64,000 bases of DNA from Pyrobaculum sp. WP30. Its GTDB lineage: Archaea > Thermoproteota > Thermoprotei > Thermoproteales > Thermoproteaceae. Shown here piece after piece: positions 54,561 to 62,342 of the stretch. A model generated the notes under the pieces. It was given only the letters and a program-made list of their open reading frames with translations, made no database searches and was not told the origin of the DNA. The DNA lies in the NCBI GenBank assembly GCA_001189275.1, contig CP012158.1:744001-808000 (forward strand), in the 5' to 3' direction. Position 1 is the stretch's first letter. The number at the start of each line of letters is the position of its first letter. The position numbers and the translations under genes are program-made.

Positions 54561-55577
54561 ATGGGTTTGAAGATCAATAGGCCGCGTCGCGGCTCGATGG
54601 GCGTGTATCCGCGGAAGCGTGCGGCGGATATAGTGCCTAGGGTGCGCACCTGGCCCGACGTGAACCTAGGCAAGCCTACTCTGCTGGGCTTCGCCGCGTA
54701 TAAAGCCGGCATGGCGCATGCGGTGGTGGTTGAGGACAGACCCACAAGCCCGCTGTATGGCAAGGAGGTTGTCCGCGCAGTGACCGTCCTCGACGCGCCG
54801 CCTCTCTACGTGTGGGGGTTCCGCCTCTACACGTTGGACCCCACCACGGGCTATAAGCTGTCTGTCGCAGAGGTCTGGGCCCAGGAGTTGCCCAAGTACT
54901 TGGCCAGGGTTTTGACCCTGCCCGAGAAGGTGGATGTGGATAAGCAGTTGAAGAAGGTGGAGGAGTACAGAGACGTGGCTGTCGACGTGAGGGCGCTGGT
55001 GGTCACGCAACCCCACCTGTCGGGCGTGGGCAAGAAGACTCCTGAGATCTTGGAGATACCCATAGGCGGTGTGTCCAGCGTAGACGAGAGGATTAAATTC
55101 GCCGAGTCTATCCTCGGCAAATCTATCTCGCCGAAAGACGTCTTTACGCCGGGGCAGCTGGTCGACGTGATCGCCATCACCAAGGGCAAGGGGTATCAAG
55201 GCGTTATAAAGAGGTTCGGCGTCACCATCTTGCCGCGTTGGCATAAACACAGGAAGGGCCATAGGCGCACTGGCACCATCGGCCCCCAGGCCCCCGCGCT
55301 TATGTTCACCCAGCCGAGGCCCGGCCAGATGGGGTTCCACCAGCGTACGGAGTACAACAAGCGGGTTCTGAAAATCGGCGAAAACGGCGCGGAGATAACC
55401 CCCAAGTCCGGCTTCTTGCACTACGGCGTGGTGAAGGGGTCGTATATACTTCTGCAGGGCTCGGTGCCGGGCGCCAGAAAGAGACTTGTGGTGCTTAGGT
55501 ACCCGGTCAGGCCGCCTAAGAAGGCGCCGCCAGCCGCAGAGCCGCAGGTGGTGTGGACAAGCACTCAAAGTTTTTAA
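54561..55577 (+). CDS. rpl3: Ribosomal protein L3 (uL3)
   Basis: A 338-residue archaeal L3: NRPRRGSMGVYPRKRA, GFAAYKAGMAHAVVVEDRP, GKGYQGVIKRFGVTILPRWHK, the HRRTGTIGPQ segment, and GQMGFHQRTEYNKRVLKIG. It organises the peptidyl-transferase region of the large subunit. TATTTAAACC lies about 25 bases before ATG 54561. First gene of rpl3-rpl4-rpl23. Confidence 0.97.
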   Translation: MGLKINRPRRGSMGVYPRKRAADIVPRVRTWPDVNLGKPTLLGFAAYKAGMAHAVVVEDRPTSPLYGKEVVRAVTVLDAPPLYVWGFRLYTLDPTTGYKLSVAEVWAQELPKYLARVLTLPEKVDVDKQLKKVEEYRDVAVDVRALVVTQPHLSGVGKKTPEILEIPIGGVSSVDERIKFAESILGKSISPKDVFTPGQLVDVIAITKGKGYQGVIKRFGVTILPRWHKHRKGHRRTGTIGPQAPALMFTQPRPGQMGFHQRTEYNKRVLKIGENGAEITPKSGFLHYGVVKGSYILLQGSVPGARKRLVVLRYPVRPPKKAPPAAEPQVVWTSTQSF

Positions 55578-55587
55578 ATAGGGTATT

Positions 55588-56445
55588 ATGGACGCCGTGA
55601 TGGACGTGCTCTTGAAGTTTAAGCAGTTAGATTTCAGCCCATATATCAAGCCAGTGGAGGAGCAGCCACCCAGCAAGGTCAAGGTGTACGGCCCCGACGG
55701 GGGGTACGTGGCAGATATAGACGCGCCGGTGCACTTCTTGGAGGCTGTGAGACCCGACGTCATAAGGCGGGCGTATTTAAGCGCGTTGAGCGCGAGGTTC
55801 CAGCCGAAGGGGGTGTACGAAGGCGCTGGGAAGGAGCACAGTTGTGAGTCGCCTGGCGTCGGCCTCGGCATCGCCAGAATCCCGCGCCACAAGGGCTCTC
55901 TGTGGCCCCGCGGCTGTTTCGCACCTAACACAGTAGGCGGTCGGAGGGCGCACCCGCCGAGGGTGGAGAAGAGGCTTCACGAGGAGATAAACAAGAAGGA
56001 GAAGAACCTAGCCATTAGGTCGGCCATAGCCGCCACTGGGTACAAGTCGTGGGTCATTGCGCGGGGCCACGTGGTTGAGAAGGTGCCGTCTCTTCCGCTT
56101 GCTGTGATGGGCGACGCGGAGAAGATAAGTAGGGCGAAGGAGGCTAGGAGGCTCTTTGAGGCCTTGGGTCTGTGGCTTGACGTGGAGCGAGCCGCCGAGG
56201 GCTTGAAGATTAGGGCTGGGAAGGGCAAGATGCGCGGGAGGCGGTACAAGGAGCCGAAGAGCGTGTTGGTGGTGGTATCAAGCGCCGACGCGCCGCTGGC
56301 GTCTGCCGTCAGGAACTTCCCCGGCGTTGACGTCGTCGCCGTGGAGAACCTCAACATGCTTGTGCTCGCGCCAGGCGGCGTGCCGGGCAGGCTGACTCTT
56401 TGGACCGTTCCGGCGGTGGAGAAGCTCAGGGGGCTGTTCCTATGA
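55588..56445 (+). CDS. rpl4: Ribosomal protein L4 (uL4)
   Basis: A 285-residue archaeal L4: VYGPDGGYVADIDAP, GIARIPRHKGSLWPRGC, GGRRAHPPRVEKRLHEEINK, GKGKMRGRRYKEPKSVL and the C-terminal VENLNMLVLAPGG. It starts at ATG 55588 (ATG 55600 also possible), 10 bases after rpl3. Its stop overlaps the rpl23 start as ATGA. The last 34 codons are duplicated at 60676. Confidence 0.97.
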   Translation: MDAVMDVLLKFKQLDFSPYIKPVEEQPPSKVKVYGPDGGYVADIDAPVHFLEAVRPDVIRRAYLSALSARFQPKGVYEGAGKEHSCESPGVGLGIARIPRHKGSLWPRGCFAPNTVGGRRAHPPRVEKRLHEEINKKEKNLAIRSAIAATGYKSWVIARGHVVEKVPSLPLAVMGDAEKISRAKEARRLFEALGLWLDVERAAEGLKIRAGKGKMRGRRYKEPKSVLVVVSSADAPLASAVRNFPGVDVVAVENLNMLVLAPGGVPGRLTLWTVPAVEKLRGLFL

Positions 56446-56687
56446 TCAGGCGGTTTGTGATCACAGAGAAGGCCCTCCGCCTGGCGGAGAGGGAGAACAA
56501 AATCACCGTAGTAGTAGACAGAGCCGCCACCAAGAAGCAGATCGCAGACGAGATCCAGAGGCTTTACAACGTCAAGGTGGAGAAGGTAAACACGCTCATA
56601 TCTCCACGCGGCGAGAAGAAGGCATACGTAAAGCTGTCTACGGAACACAGCGCGATGGATCTCCTGAGCAGGCTGGGCGTATTGTAA
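56442..56687 (+). CDS. rpl23: Ribosomal protein L23 (uL23), operon copy
   Basis: An 81-residue L23 (ITEKALRLAERENKITVVVD, ATKKQIADEI, VEKVNTLI, GEKKAYVKL), which lines the peptide-exit tunnel mouth and binds SRP. ATG 56442 overlaps the rpl4 stop. A second copy at 60780 differs at about 11 of 81 residues. Being in the rpl3-rpl4 operon, this is probably the ancestral gene. Confidence 0.96.
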   Translation: MIRRFVITEKALRLAERENKITVVVDRAATKKQIADEIQRLYNVKVEKVNTLISPRGEKKAYVKLSTEHSAMDLLSRLGVL

Positions 56688-56749
56688 CAGATATTAAGCC
56701 ACACCCCGCGTGTTGTCTGAGTGATGTGGGTTTTAAGTTTCACGGCGAC

Positions 56750-56967
56750 TCGATACAGACATCGCGAAGGCTTACAGAGAAGAGGTGGCCAAGTTCGAGC
56801 GGTGGGTTAGAGAGATGGGACTCAGACTCCTCGCCCTAAGGGCGCGGGAAGCCGCCGAAAAAGGAAACCCCGTGGCTAGGGACTACCCAAGCGAGTACAT
56901 AAAAGGCCTAATCAGGCGGGGACAGGCGAAGATTCTGGTAAACATGTTCGCCGCCTACCTAGTCCAC
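56750..56967 (+). repeat. 218-bp inverted repeat, left copy
   Basis: Compared base by base, TCGATACAG at 56750 through AGTCCAC at 56967 is identical to the reverse complement of 61466-61683. Homology continues, less perfectly, to about 57063. Confidence 0.92.
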
Positions 56968-57063
56968 AGAGGACTCGCCACACAGTACTGGCTCATAAAG
57001 AACAAATTCGTCGCAGGCGGCGAATCCATAGCCACCTGGCTACGGCTCCTCAAAAAGACCTAG
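56785..57063 (+). CDS. 5'-truncated copy of the small helical protein at 61.4-61.7 kb
   Basis: Ninety-two residues from GTG 56785, identical to the C-terminal part of the 61370-61705 product apart from four late changes (G/E, F/L, K/R, T/L). The first about 26 residues of the family are missing because the duplication starts inside the gene. A TATA-like GGTTTTAAGTTT at about 56729 could still drive it. Family not recognised. It may be a pseudogene. Confidence 0.5.
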   Translation: MAKFERWVREMGLRLLALRAREAAEKGNPVARDYPSEYIKGLIRRGQAKILVNMFAAYLVHRGLATQYWLIKNKFVAGGESIATWLRLLKKT

Positions 57064-57222
57064 CCGCGACGCTGTACACATAACCTCGGCGTCAGTTCGT
57101 GGGTTCGTCGTCACCGAAAAAGGAAACCCCGTGGCTGTCCGTATCGAGTCGCCGCGTAGTATATACTGTAGTAAGAGACTGACGCGCCCGGGCGAGTGTG
57201 GCGTGTTAGCTGGGAGGAAAAA

Positions 57223-57271
57223 ACGCGGTTTAAAACGGCGTCCTTTGAAATAGACGCGGTTTAAAACGGCG
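57223..57271 (+). repeat. Two copies of ACGCGGTTTAAAACGGCG, 13 bases apart
   Basis: The 18-base sequence occurs at 57223-57240 and 57254-57271. Its centre TTTAAA is TATA-like and palindromic. The pair could be an operator, a binding site for a replication or recombination protein, or a duplicated promoter. About 60 bases downstream is a small gene with a strong GGAGGTGA. Confidence 0.75.
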
Positions 57272-57339
57272 GGAGGGTCTGAGGTGTAATTTTTGTCATA
57301 CTCCTGCCTGTGGTGTTTGTGCGTGGAGGTGATATAATT

Positions 57340-57561
57340 ATGCTTATCTGTTGTTGCGTGGGTGGTTTGTGTACTGTGACGTGGCGGGGGGTGAAGTATC
57401 GCGTGGAGTGCACTCCCTCTTCTCTGCTTGCCTTAGCCGTTGCGTTGGCTGGGGAGAGCCTCTCCTAAATCGACATATACAGGCAGCTAGTTAGGCAGGT
57501 TGTGGAAACGAAGTATCGTGAGGCGGCGAGGCGCGTGGGCGAGTTGCTGAAGGAGAAGTGA
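57340..57561 (+). pseudogene. Small protein gene with an in-frame stop
   Basis: GGAGGTGA at 57325-57332 is a strong Shine-Dalgarno site 7 bases before ATG 57340. The frame reads a Cys-rich start (MLICCCVGGLCTVTWRG), then VKYRVECTPSSLLALAVALA, reaches a TAA at 57466, and continues coding-like (IDIYRQLVRQVVETKYREAA, RRVGELLKEK) to TGA 57559. Either a nonsense mutation split a 73-residue gene or the 42-residue product is real. Family not recognised. Confidence 0.45.
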
Positions 57562-57592
57562 GGTTTCAAAAAATAGAGGAAAAAAGGGGGTT

Positions 57593-58516
57593 TTAGAGGA
57601 TTCTAATGTACTCTTTTGATGCTGTAGAGAAGGCTAGCAGGCCCTTGGGGCGGTACACTCCTCTAATCTTGTCCTCGTATACCTCGTACCTCTTAAACTC
57701 CAGCTCTAGCTTGACCTCCTTCACGGCTCCGTTCCGCGCACAGAACGTCTTCAGCTGGTTCAACGTGAGACAGACCTCCGACTCGTCTCTCGCCACGTAG
57801 ACCTCCACTAAGTAGGGGTGGGGGTTAGACACAGGCCTCTGCCTCACCACCTCCACCATCCACAGATATCTGCGCATAACCTTGGCAATCTCCACAAGCT
57901 CCTCCCTGGCGTGGGGGGCCCATGCCCTCACCCACTCCACGCCGAATGCCTTTAGCTCAGGCCACTCCTTTAGAAGCTCCTCCACGGGGTCGGTCCTAAT
58001 AACTAAAGCCGGCTGAGGCGGCTCCTTCATCTTCTCTACCTCCCTCTTGTAGTCCTCAAGAATCTGCCTGACGCAATCCTCGACAGCGCGACAGTGAGGC
58101 TGATACAACTTCACTCCGTTTACCACCACGCCGCAGATGACGTCGTATTGATTAACCCCCGCACCCACCCTCACGTACTCGTACCACACCCCGACGTCGT
58201 ATTTCCCCGACAGCTCCCACAACGCATCCGCCAACTGTTGCCTGAGGCACCCGCCCACGTCTTCATAGCTTCTGCGCCTCCTCCATTTCTCCTTAGCCTC
58301 CCACCTCCTCCTACCCCGCGAATGAACCCACACACGATACCGCACGCATACGCCTTTGCGACAGCCCTCAGCCGTCAGAAGCCCCTCGTATAGGCACCCC
58401 TCGGAGGTGCACCATTCTCTGGGCGGAGGCTCGTACTCCACATATTGTAGAATACCAAGTTTTTGAGGCAGTTCAAAAACAGAGGCCACAGTTTTGATTT
58501 TCTTAACCGTCGTCAT
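57593..58516 (-). CDS. PaREP2a-type protein
   Basis: I take ATG 58516 (MTTVKKIKTVASVFELPQKL), which overlaps the stop of an upstream winged-helix relic as ATGA, rather than the longer open frame. The 307 residues include a Cys-bearing middle (EWCTSEGCLYEG, GCRKGVCVRYRVWVH), QPHCRAVEDCVRQIL, and a conserved C-terminus (RYLWMVEVVRQRP, VYRPKGLLAFSTASKEYIRIL) also found as relics at 23997 and 60565. PaREP2a proteins are a Pyrobaculum repeat family of unknown function that accompany PaREP2b genes. Confidence 0.7.
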   Translation of the reverse strand: MTTVKKIKTVASVFELPQKLGILQYVEYEPPPREWCTSEGCLYEGLLTAEGCRKGVCVRYRVWVHSRGRRRWEAKEKWRRRRSYEDVGGCLRQQLADALWELSGKYDVGVWYEYVRVGAGVNQYDVICGVVVNGVKLYQPHCRAVEDCVRQILEDYKREVEKMKEPPQPALVIRTDPVEELLKEWPELKAFGVEWVRAWAPHAREELVEIAKVMRRYLWMVEVVRQRPVSNPHPYLVEVYVARDESEVCLTLNQLKTFCARNGAVKEVKLELEFKRYEVYEDKIRGVYRPKGLLAFSTASKEYIRIL

Positions 58517-58772
58517 ATCCACTTCTTCAAGGCTGTTAAGACCTCCTCCACCGCCCACCTCTCGATTAGGTAGGTGCCCTTTTTGTGTCTCTTTGCAAGC
58601 CCTTTCTCCACTAGCCTCATCATGAGGCTGTGCACAGCCCCCCACACCGCCTATCCACCCCACACACATCACGCGTCCGCACCGCGACTAAGAAGCCCCT
58701 CTCACCCTCCACGCGCCTCTGCACGTATAAAAGCAGAGCCGGCAGATACTGCTTAACCTTCCAGACCTTCAT
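58514..58772 (-). pseudogene. Frameshifted winged-helix gene upstream of PaREP2a
   Basis: ATG 58772 opens MKVWKVKQYLPALLLYVQRR but stops after about 50 residues. Another frame continues with AVHSLMMRLVEKGLAKRHKK and GTYLIERWAVEEVLTALKKW, a typical recognition helix and wing, ending at a TGA that overlaps the PaREP2a start. So one frameshift near 58630 broke a small regulator gene that was translationally coupled to PaREP2a. Confidence 0.6.
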
Positions 58773-58870
58773 ACCTTCATCCTATCGGCGGCTTTCCTAA
58801 TGCTAACCGTCGTTGTGCCGGCCGCCTCCGTCAGCGCCTTTAGAAGACCCAGCTTCTTGGGCGACGTCAG
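58769..58870 (-). pseudogene. 3' end of a small gene preceding the winged-helix relic
   Basis: The minus-strand frame reads LTSPKKLGLLKALTEAAGTT and SIRKAADRMKV, ending at a TGA that overlaps ATG 58772. It matches the relic at 24376-24459. The 5' part is lost where the PaREP2b gene on the other strand begins. Confidence 0.45.
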
Positions 58871-60561
58871 CCATAGAGCGGCTGGCCGTGGGTTTTTGCC
58901 GGCCGACGGCTTTAAAGGTGGGCTCCGGCTTCGACTTGGCTGGGGCGTTGAAGGAGTTGGAGGTGCTGAGGGACAGGCTAAACGACGACAAGGTGGCTAG
59001 AGAGGTCGTGGCGCCTGCCCTTCTGCTTATTCAAGCGGAGAAGCTGGGCGTGAACGAGACGACGTTGAAGTACTTCGGCGCGGTGATCTCCGGCGCAATA
59101 AGCGGAGATGGATACGTGTCTGCGGCGATGGGGGTGGTCGGCTTGACCAGCGGCGAGCGCGAAATCGCCTTGCTCTGGGGGACCGTCTTCGCGGCGCACG
59201 GCATAAAGGCGGAGGTTAGGGAAGTCCGGGGTGTGTTCTACGTAGTCGCGTCCGGCGGCGACGCGGCCAGGCTGGCGCGCCTATACTTCCTCTACGGGCC
59301 TCCTCTGCTTGAGGGGGATGAAAGAATTATTAACCGCAAGCTGGCTGAGGCCGTGGAGCTGGGGGCCGAGGGGCTCAGCGTCAGCTGGGAGGGGCTGAGG
59401 AGGACTGAGGGCGGCCTCGTCGCCGCCGACTTGATCATATCGGAGGGCGATATCAAGATCAAGTACAACGTATATGTGCGCGAGCACGATATCCTGCTTC
59501 AATTCCGCTCGGCGGACCGGAGCCGCGTGGAGCTTGCGGCCCGCCTTTTGAGGCTTGCCGGAGTCACCGCAGAAGCGAGGAGAGAGGGCGGCAGAGACGT
59601 GTGGTACGTCGTAGCCACCTCCGACAAGCTGGCGGCTGGGCGCGAGGAGTTCAGAAAGGCCCTCGCCGAGATCGTCAAGTCGGCGCGTAGCAACGGCTGG
59701 GTGGACGCCGGCATGGCGGAGCGTTGGCTTGATAAGCTGGAGAGGGGACGCGTGTTGAAGGAGGGCTGGCCGAAGTACGAAGTGGGGCTGGCCAAGGGCG
59801 CGCTAATGGTCAGATTCACCTCTACCAACTCCGGCAACATAGAGCGGGAGGCTCAGCGGCTTAAAGAGATGGGGCTTAAGGAGGGCAAGCACTTCTCGGT
59901 GAAGATGCCGGAGGGCGGGAAGGCGGGCTACGTCTTGATCTTAAAAGAGGGTTTGGCCTACGCCGCGCGGCTCTCCGTACGCGGCAAGGATGAACAGCAG
60001 AGGAGGCTGGCGGCCGCGTTCGTGGAGTATATAATCCAGAGGGCGGAGAAGGAGGGCAAAGACGTGTACAGAAAGGCCGAGGAGATCGTGAAGGAGGGGA
60101 TGTCGAGGGGCTCTCAAAAGCTGGAGGATTTTGAGAAGAAGGTTGAGGTGGATGGCGAGACATATGTCGTGAAGGTGATAGGCGGAGAAGCCGTTGAGGA
60201 GGAGAGAGGCGGCAGGAAGTTGCTGAGGATTAGGATAACGGCTGAGGTGGGCCGCGTGGAGGGCGAGCACATTGTGGACCGCGTGATGCGTGAGTACACA
60301 ATCACCTTCGGCAGATACCGCAGAGAGAACGCGGCCGTGGGACGCGCCTACGCCAACGCTAACGCGCCTGGGGGCAGGGAGGCAGACGCCGAGAGACTCG
60401 CCGCCGTGATAGAGGCGCTGACGGGCGTAAAACCGAAGGTCTACCGGAGGAGCGACGGAGACATAGAGATCGTATGCGGCAGGACACATCTAGAAGGCTT
60501 CATGCGCTATACAGAACTCGCAGACGCCATAGAGAAGTGGCTGGAGGAGACGAGGCGGTGA
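58813..60561 (+). CDS. PaREP2b-type protein, N-terminally truncated
   Basis: The frame gives 582 residues, but homology to the 1170-residue PaREP2b starts only at about residue 45 (ELEVLRDRLNDDKVAREVVA, about base 58940). The first codons run over the antisense small-gene relic, so the true start may be later (for example GTG 58917). It retains the LAGLIDADG-like VISGAISGDGYVS (near residue 90), SADRSRVELAARLLRLAGV, LKEGLAYAARLSVRG and FMRYTEL. About 640 N-terminal residues, including the membrane helix, are absent. No clear promoter is seen. Confidence 0.65.
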   Translation: MCRPPPSAPLEDPASWATSAIERLAVGFCRPTALKVGSGFDLAGALKELEVLRDRLNDDKVAREVVAPALLLIQAEKLGVNETTLKYFGAVISGAISGDGYVSAAMGVVGLTSGEREIALLWGTVFAAHGIKAEVREVRGVFYVVASGGDAARLARLYFLYGPPLLEGDERIINRKLAEAVELGAEGLSVSWEGLRRTEGGLVAADLIISEGDIKIKYNVYVREHDILLQFRSADRSRVELAARLLRLAGVTAEARREGGRDVWYVVATSDKLAAGREEFRKALAEIVKSARSNGWVDAGMAERWLDKLERGRVLKEGWPKYEVGLAKGALMVRFTSTNSGNIEREAQRLKEMGLKEGKHFSVKMPEGGKAGYVLILKEGLAYAARLSVRGKDEQQRRLAAAFVEYIIQRAEKEGKDVYRKAEEIVKEGMSRGSQKLEDFEKKVEVDGETYVVKVIGGEAVEEERGGRKLLRIRITAEVGRVEGEHIVDRVMREYTITFGRYRRENAAVGRAYANANAPGGREADAERLAAVIEALTGVKPKVYRRSDGDIEIVCGRTHLEGFMRYTELADAIEKWLEETRR

Positions 60562-60564
60562 GCT

Positions 60565-60681
60565 CACCGTCGTGGTGAATGCTAATAGCCCCTTGGGGCG
60601 GTATACCTCTCTTATTTTCTCCTCGTATACCTCGTACCGGCTGAACGCCAGCTCCAGTTTGACCTCCTTTACGGCGCCGTG
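60565..60681 (-). pseudogene. PaREP2a C-terminal relic
   Basis: The minus strand encodes HGAVKEVKLELAFSRYEVYE followed by EKIREVYRPKGLLAFTTTV, matching the PaREP2a end. It is cut by the rpl4/rpl23 duplication exactly at GCCGTGGAGAACC and faces the PaREP2b gene tail to tail. Confidence 0.65.
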
Positions 60682-60783
60682 GAGAACCTCAACACGCTTG
60701 TGCTCGCGCCAGGCGGTGCGCCGGGCCGATTGACACTCCGGACTGCACCCGCGGTACAAAAGCTGAGAGGGTTGTTTCTATGA
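60676..60783 (+). pseudogene. Duplicated 3' end of rpl4
   Basis: Reads VENLNTLVLAPGGAPGRLTL, RTAPAVQKLRGLFL and the same ATGA overlap with rpl23 as the genuine operon. Thirty-four codons are preserved in frame; the rest of rpl4 is absent. The first 20 bases (CGCCGTGGAGAACCTCAACA) are identical to rpl4. Confidence 0.85.
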
Positions 60784-61025
60784 TTAGACGTTTCGTAGTC
60801 ACAGAAAAGGCGCTTCGCCTCGCCGAGAAGGAAAACAAGATAACGGTGATTGTAGATAGGGCGGCCACCAAGAAACAGATAGCAGACGAAATCCGGCGGC
60901 TCTACGGCGTCGAGGTCGAGAAAGTAAACACGCTCATAACACCGGAGGGGGAGAAGAAGGCGTATGTGAAGCTGACAAAGGAACACAACGCCATGGACCT
61001 CTTAAGTAGATTAGGCGTCTTGTAA
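60780..61025 (+). CDS. Ribosomal protein L23, second copy
   Basis: An intact 81-residue paralog, about 86% identical to the operon copy by eye (changes such as R17K, V24I, N43G, K45E, R56E). No frameshift or stop and mostly conservative substitutions suggest selection for function. Its own promoter is not obvious; the truncated rpl4 tail overlaps its ATG. It may be a variant ribosomal protein, a spare copy, or a gene on its way out. Confidence 0.88.
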   Translation: MIRRFVVTEKALRLAEKENKITVIVDRAATKKQIADEIRRLYGVEVEKVNTLITPEGEKKAYVKLTKEHNAMDLLSRLGVL

Positions 61026-61369
61026 CTGTAGACATTACCCGCCACAAGGGGCAGTAAGCGGTTGCAAAAATATTAAGATGGAGAAACTAACCATTGGCGT
61101 GATGTCGGTTTTAAGTTCGGAAAGATGAAGACGAACCCACGAACTGAACCTAAGGCCAGTAGAATTTATCCGCCCGAGAAGGCAGTGTAGAAGGCTCCTC
61201 CGCGGCCAAGCTATATATCAAGACGTGCTTGGCTAGATGGGGGGACAGGAGTGGCTTAGGGAGAGGCTGTCTAGCCACCTCCGCCAAAGGTAGCCCAGGT
61301 CGATGAGAAAGACCTTGTGTGGTGAAAATAAAGAGGTGGCTGTCGGGGGTTAGGCGGGGTGGTTGTTAG
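61026..61369. other. Intergenic stretch after the second rpl23
   Basis: Contains GTGATGTCGGTTTTAAGTT (61099-61117), matching the sequence after the first rpl23 (56721-56739) except one base, and GACGAACCCACGAACTG (61130-61146), the exact inverse of 57093-57109. Otherwise no gene seen. Confidence 0.6.
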
Positions 61370-61705
61370 CTAGAGTTTTCTAAGGAGCCGTAGCCAAGTG
61401 GCGATGGACTCGCCGCCGGCTACGAGTTTGTTTTTAATCAGCCAATACTGTGTCGCAAGTTCCCGGTGGACTAGGTAGGCGGCGAACATGTTTACCAGAA
61501 TCTTCGCCTGTCCCCGCCTGATTAGGCCTTTTATGTACTCGCTTGGGTAGTCCCTAGCCACGGGGTTTCCTTTTTCGGCGGCTTCCCGCGCCCTTAGGGC
61601 GAGGAGTCTGAGTCCCATCTCTCTAACCCACCGCTCGAACTTGGCCACCTCTTCTCTGTAAGCCTTCGCGATGTCTGTATCGACGAAGTGGCGCCAGTGT
61701 TGCAT
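61370..61705 (-). CDS. Small helical basic protein, unknown, full-length copy
   Basis: About 111 residues from ATG 61705 (preceded by AAGGAG; GTG 61729 is an alternative but almost touches the TATA-like TTTTATACC). The helical protein (FERWVREMGLRLLALRAREA, YIKGLIRRGQAKILVNMFAA, ESIATWLRLLRKL) has no membrane segment. A truncated copy lies inverted at 56785. Family not recognised. Confidence 0.6.
   Translation of the reverse strand: MQHWRHFVDTDIAKAYREEVAKFERWVREMGLRLLALRAREAAEKGNPVARDYPSEYIKGLIRRGQAKILVNMFAAYLVHRELATQYWLIKNKLVAGGESIATWLRLLRKL
61466..61683 (-). repeat. 218-bp inverted repeat, right copy
   Basis: Perfect reverse complement of 56750-56967. It lies within the intact small gene, so this end is probably the source copy. 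Confidence 0.92.
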
Positions 61706-61756
61706 CAGCTCCTTCAGAACCGTGTCCACGGTATAAAAGTGTACTGGGTTTAAAAG

Positions 61757-62293
61757 TTATGCTGTGTAGTGCCCAACAGCTATTTTCCGCCTTACTTCAG
61801 TGGAGCAGTTTGGGCAGTAGAGAGCCATCCCGCGCCTCTTCAACACGGAGCCGCAGTGGGGGCAACGGGACAACACAGAGCCGTAGGTGGCTCCGCGTAT
61901 GCTCACCACCAGCGGCGGGCCGTAGGTCGAGACGACCTTAGCCCGTATGTAGTCTCCTATGCCCAGCTCCCCGTCTGCGAAGAAGTACGGCAAGACCCCG
62001 GTGAAGGCGTATTTGAGATCGACGGGGCCCCTCTGCCCCTCGACGGCGAAGCACCTAAGCTGGTAGGCCCTCCTCCCCTTTCCAGCCACCTGGCAATACG
62101 CCACAGAGCCGGGCGGGGGTATCGCCGGGTCTTTCAGCGGCCTCACCACGGCTATGTGAGTCTTCTCGTCAAAAGCCGCCACGCCCAACACGGAGGATAG
62201 ATACCTGTAGTCTACGCTGTAGGCAGAGCCCTTAACCTCGAACTCCTCCACATATGCCAAAGTCTCCCCTGGGGTGACCACGGTCTTCTTCAC
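61757..62293 (-). CDS. csl4: Exosome RNA-binding subunit Csl4
   Basis: The cap subunit of the archaeal exosome, with an N-terminal domain (VTPGETLAYVEEFEVKGSAY), an S1-like middle (IGDYIRAKVVSTYGPPLVVS) and a C-terminal zinc ribbon (RCPHCGSVL, YCPNCSTEV; four Cys). TATA TATAAAAA (about 62312-62320) lies 23 bases before GTG 62293, so I prefer this to ATG 62311. It recruits and threads RNA into the Rrp41/42 ring. Confidence 0.93.
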   Translation of the reverse strand: MKKTVVTPGETLAYVEEFEVKGSAYSVDYRYLSSVLGVAAFDEKTHIAVVRPLKDPAIPPPGSVAYCQVAGKGRRAYQLRCFAVEGQRGPVDLKYAFTGVLPYFFADGELGIGDYIRAKVVSTYGPPLVVSIRGATYGSVLSRCPHCGSVLKRRGMALYCPNCSTEVRRKIAVGHYTA

Positions 62294-62342
62294 ACGCGCC
62301 GTTGGTCGCATGTATAAAAATTTTTGATGCCGTCCAGGTGTC

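Noticed and set aside
57340-57561. Selenocysteine or stop-recoding explanation for the internal stop
   Set aside because: The stop is TAA, not TGA or TAG, and no recoding element is seen; nonsense mutation is simpler.
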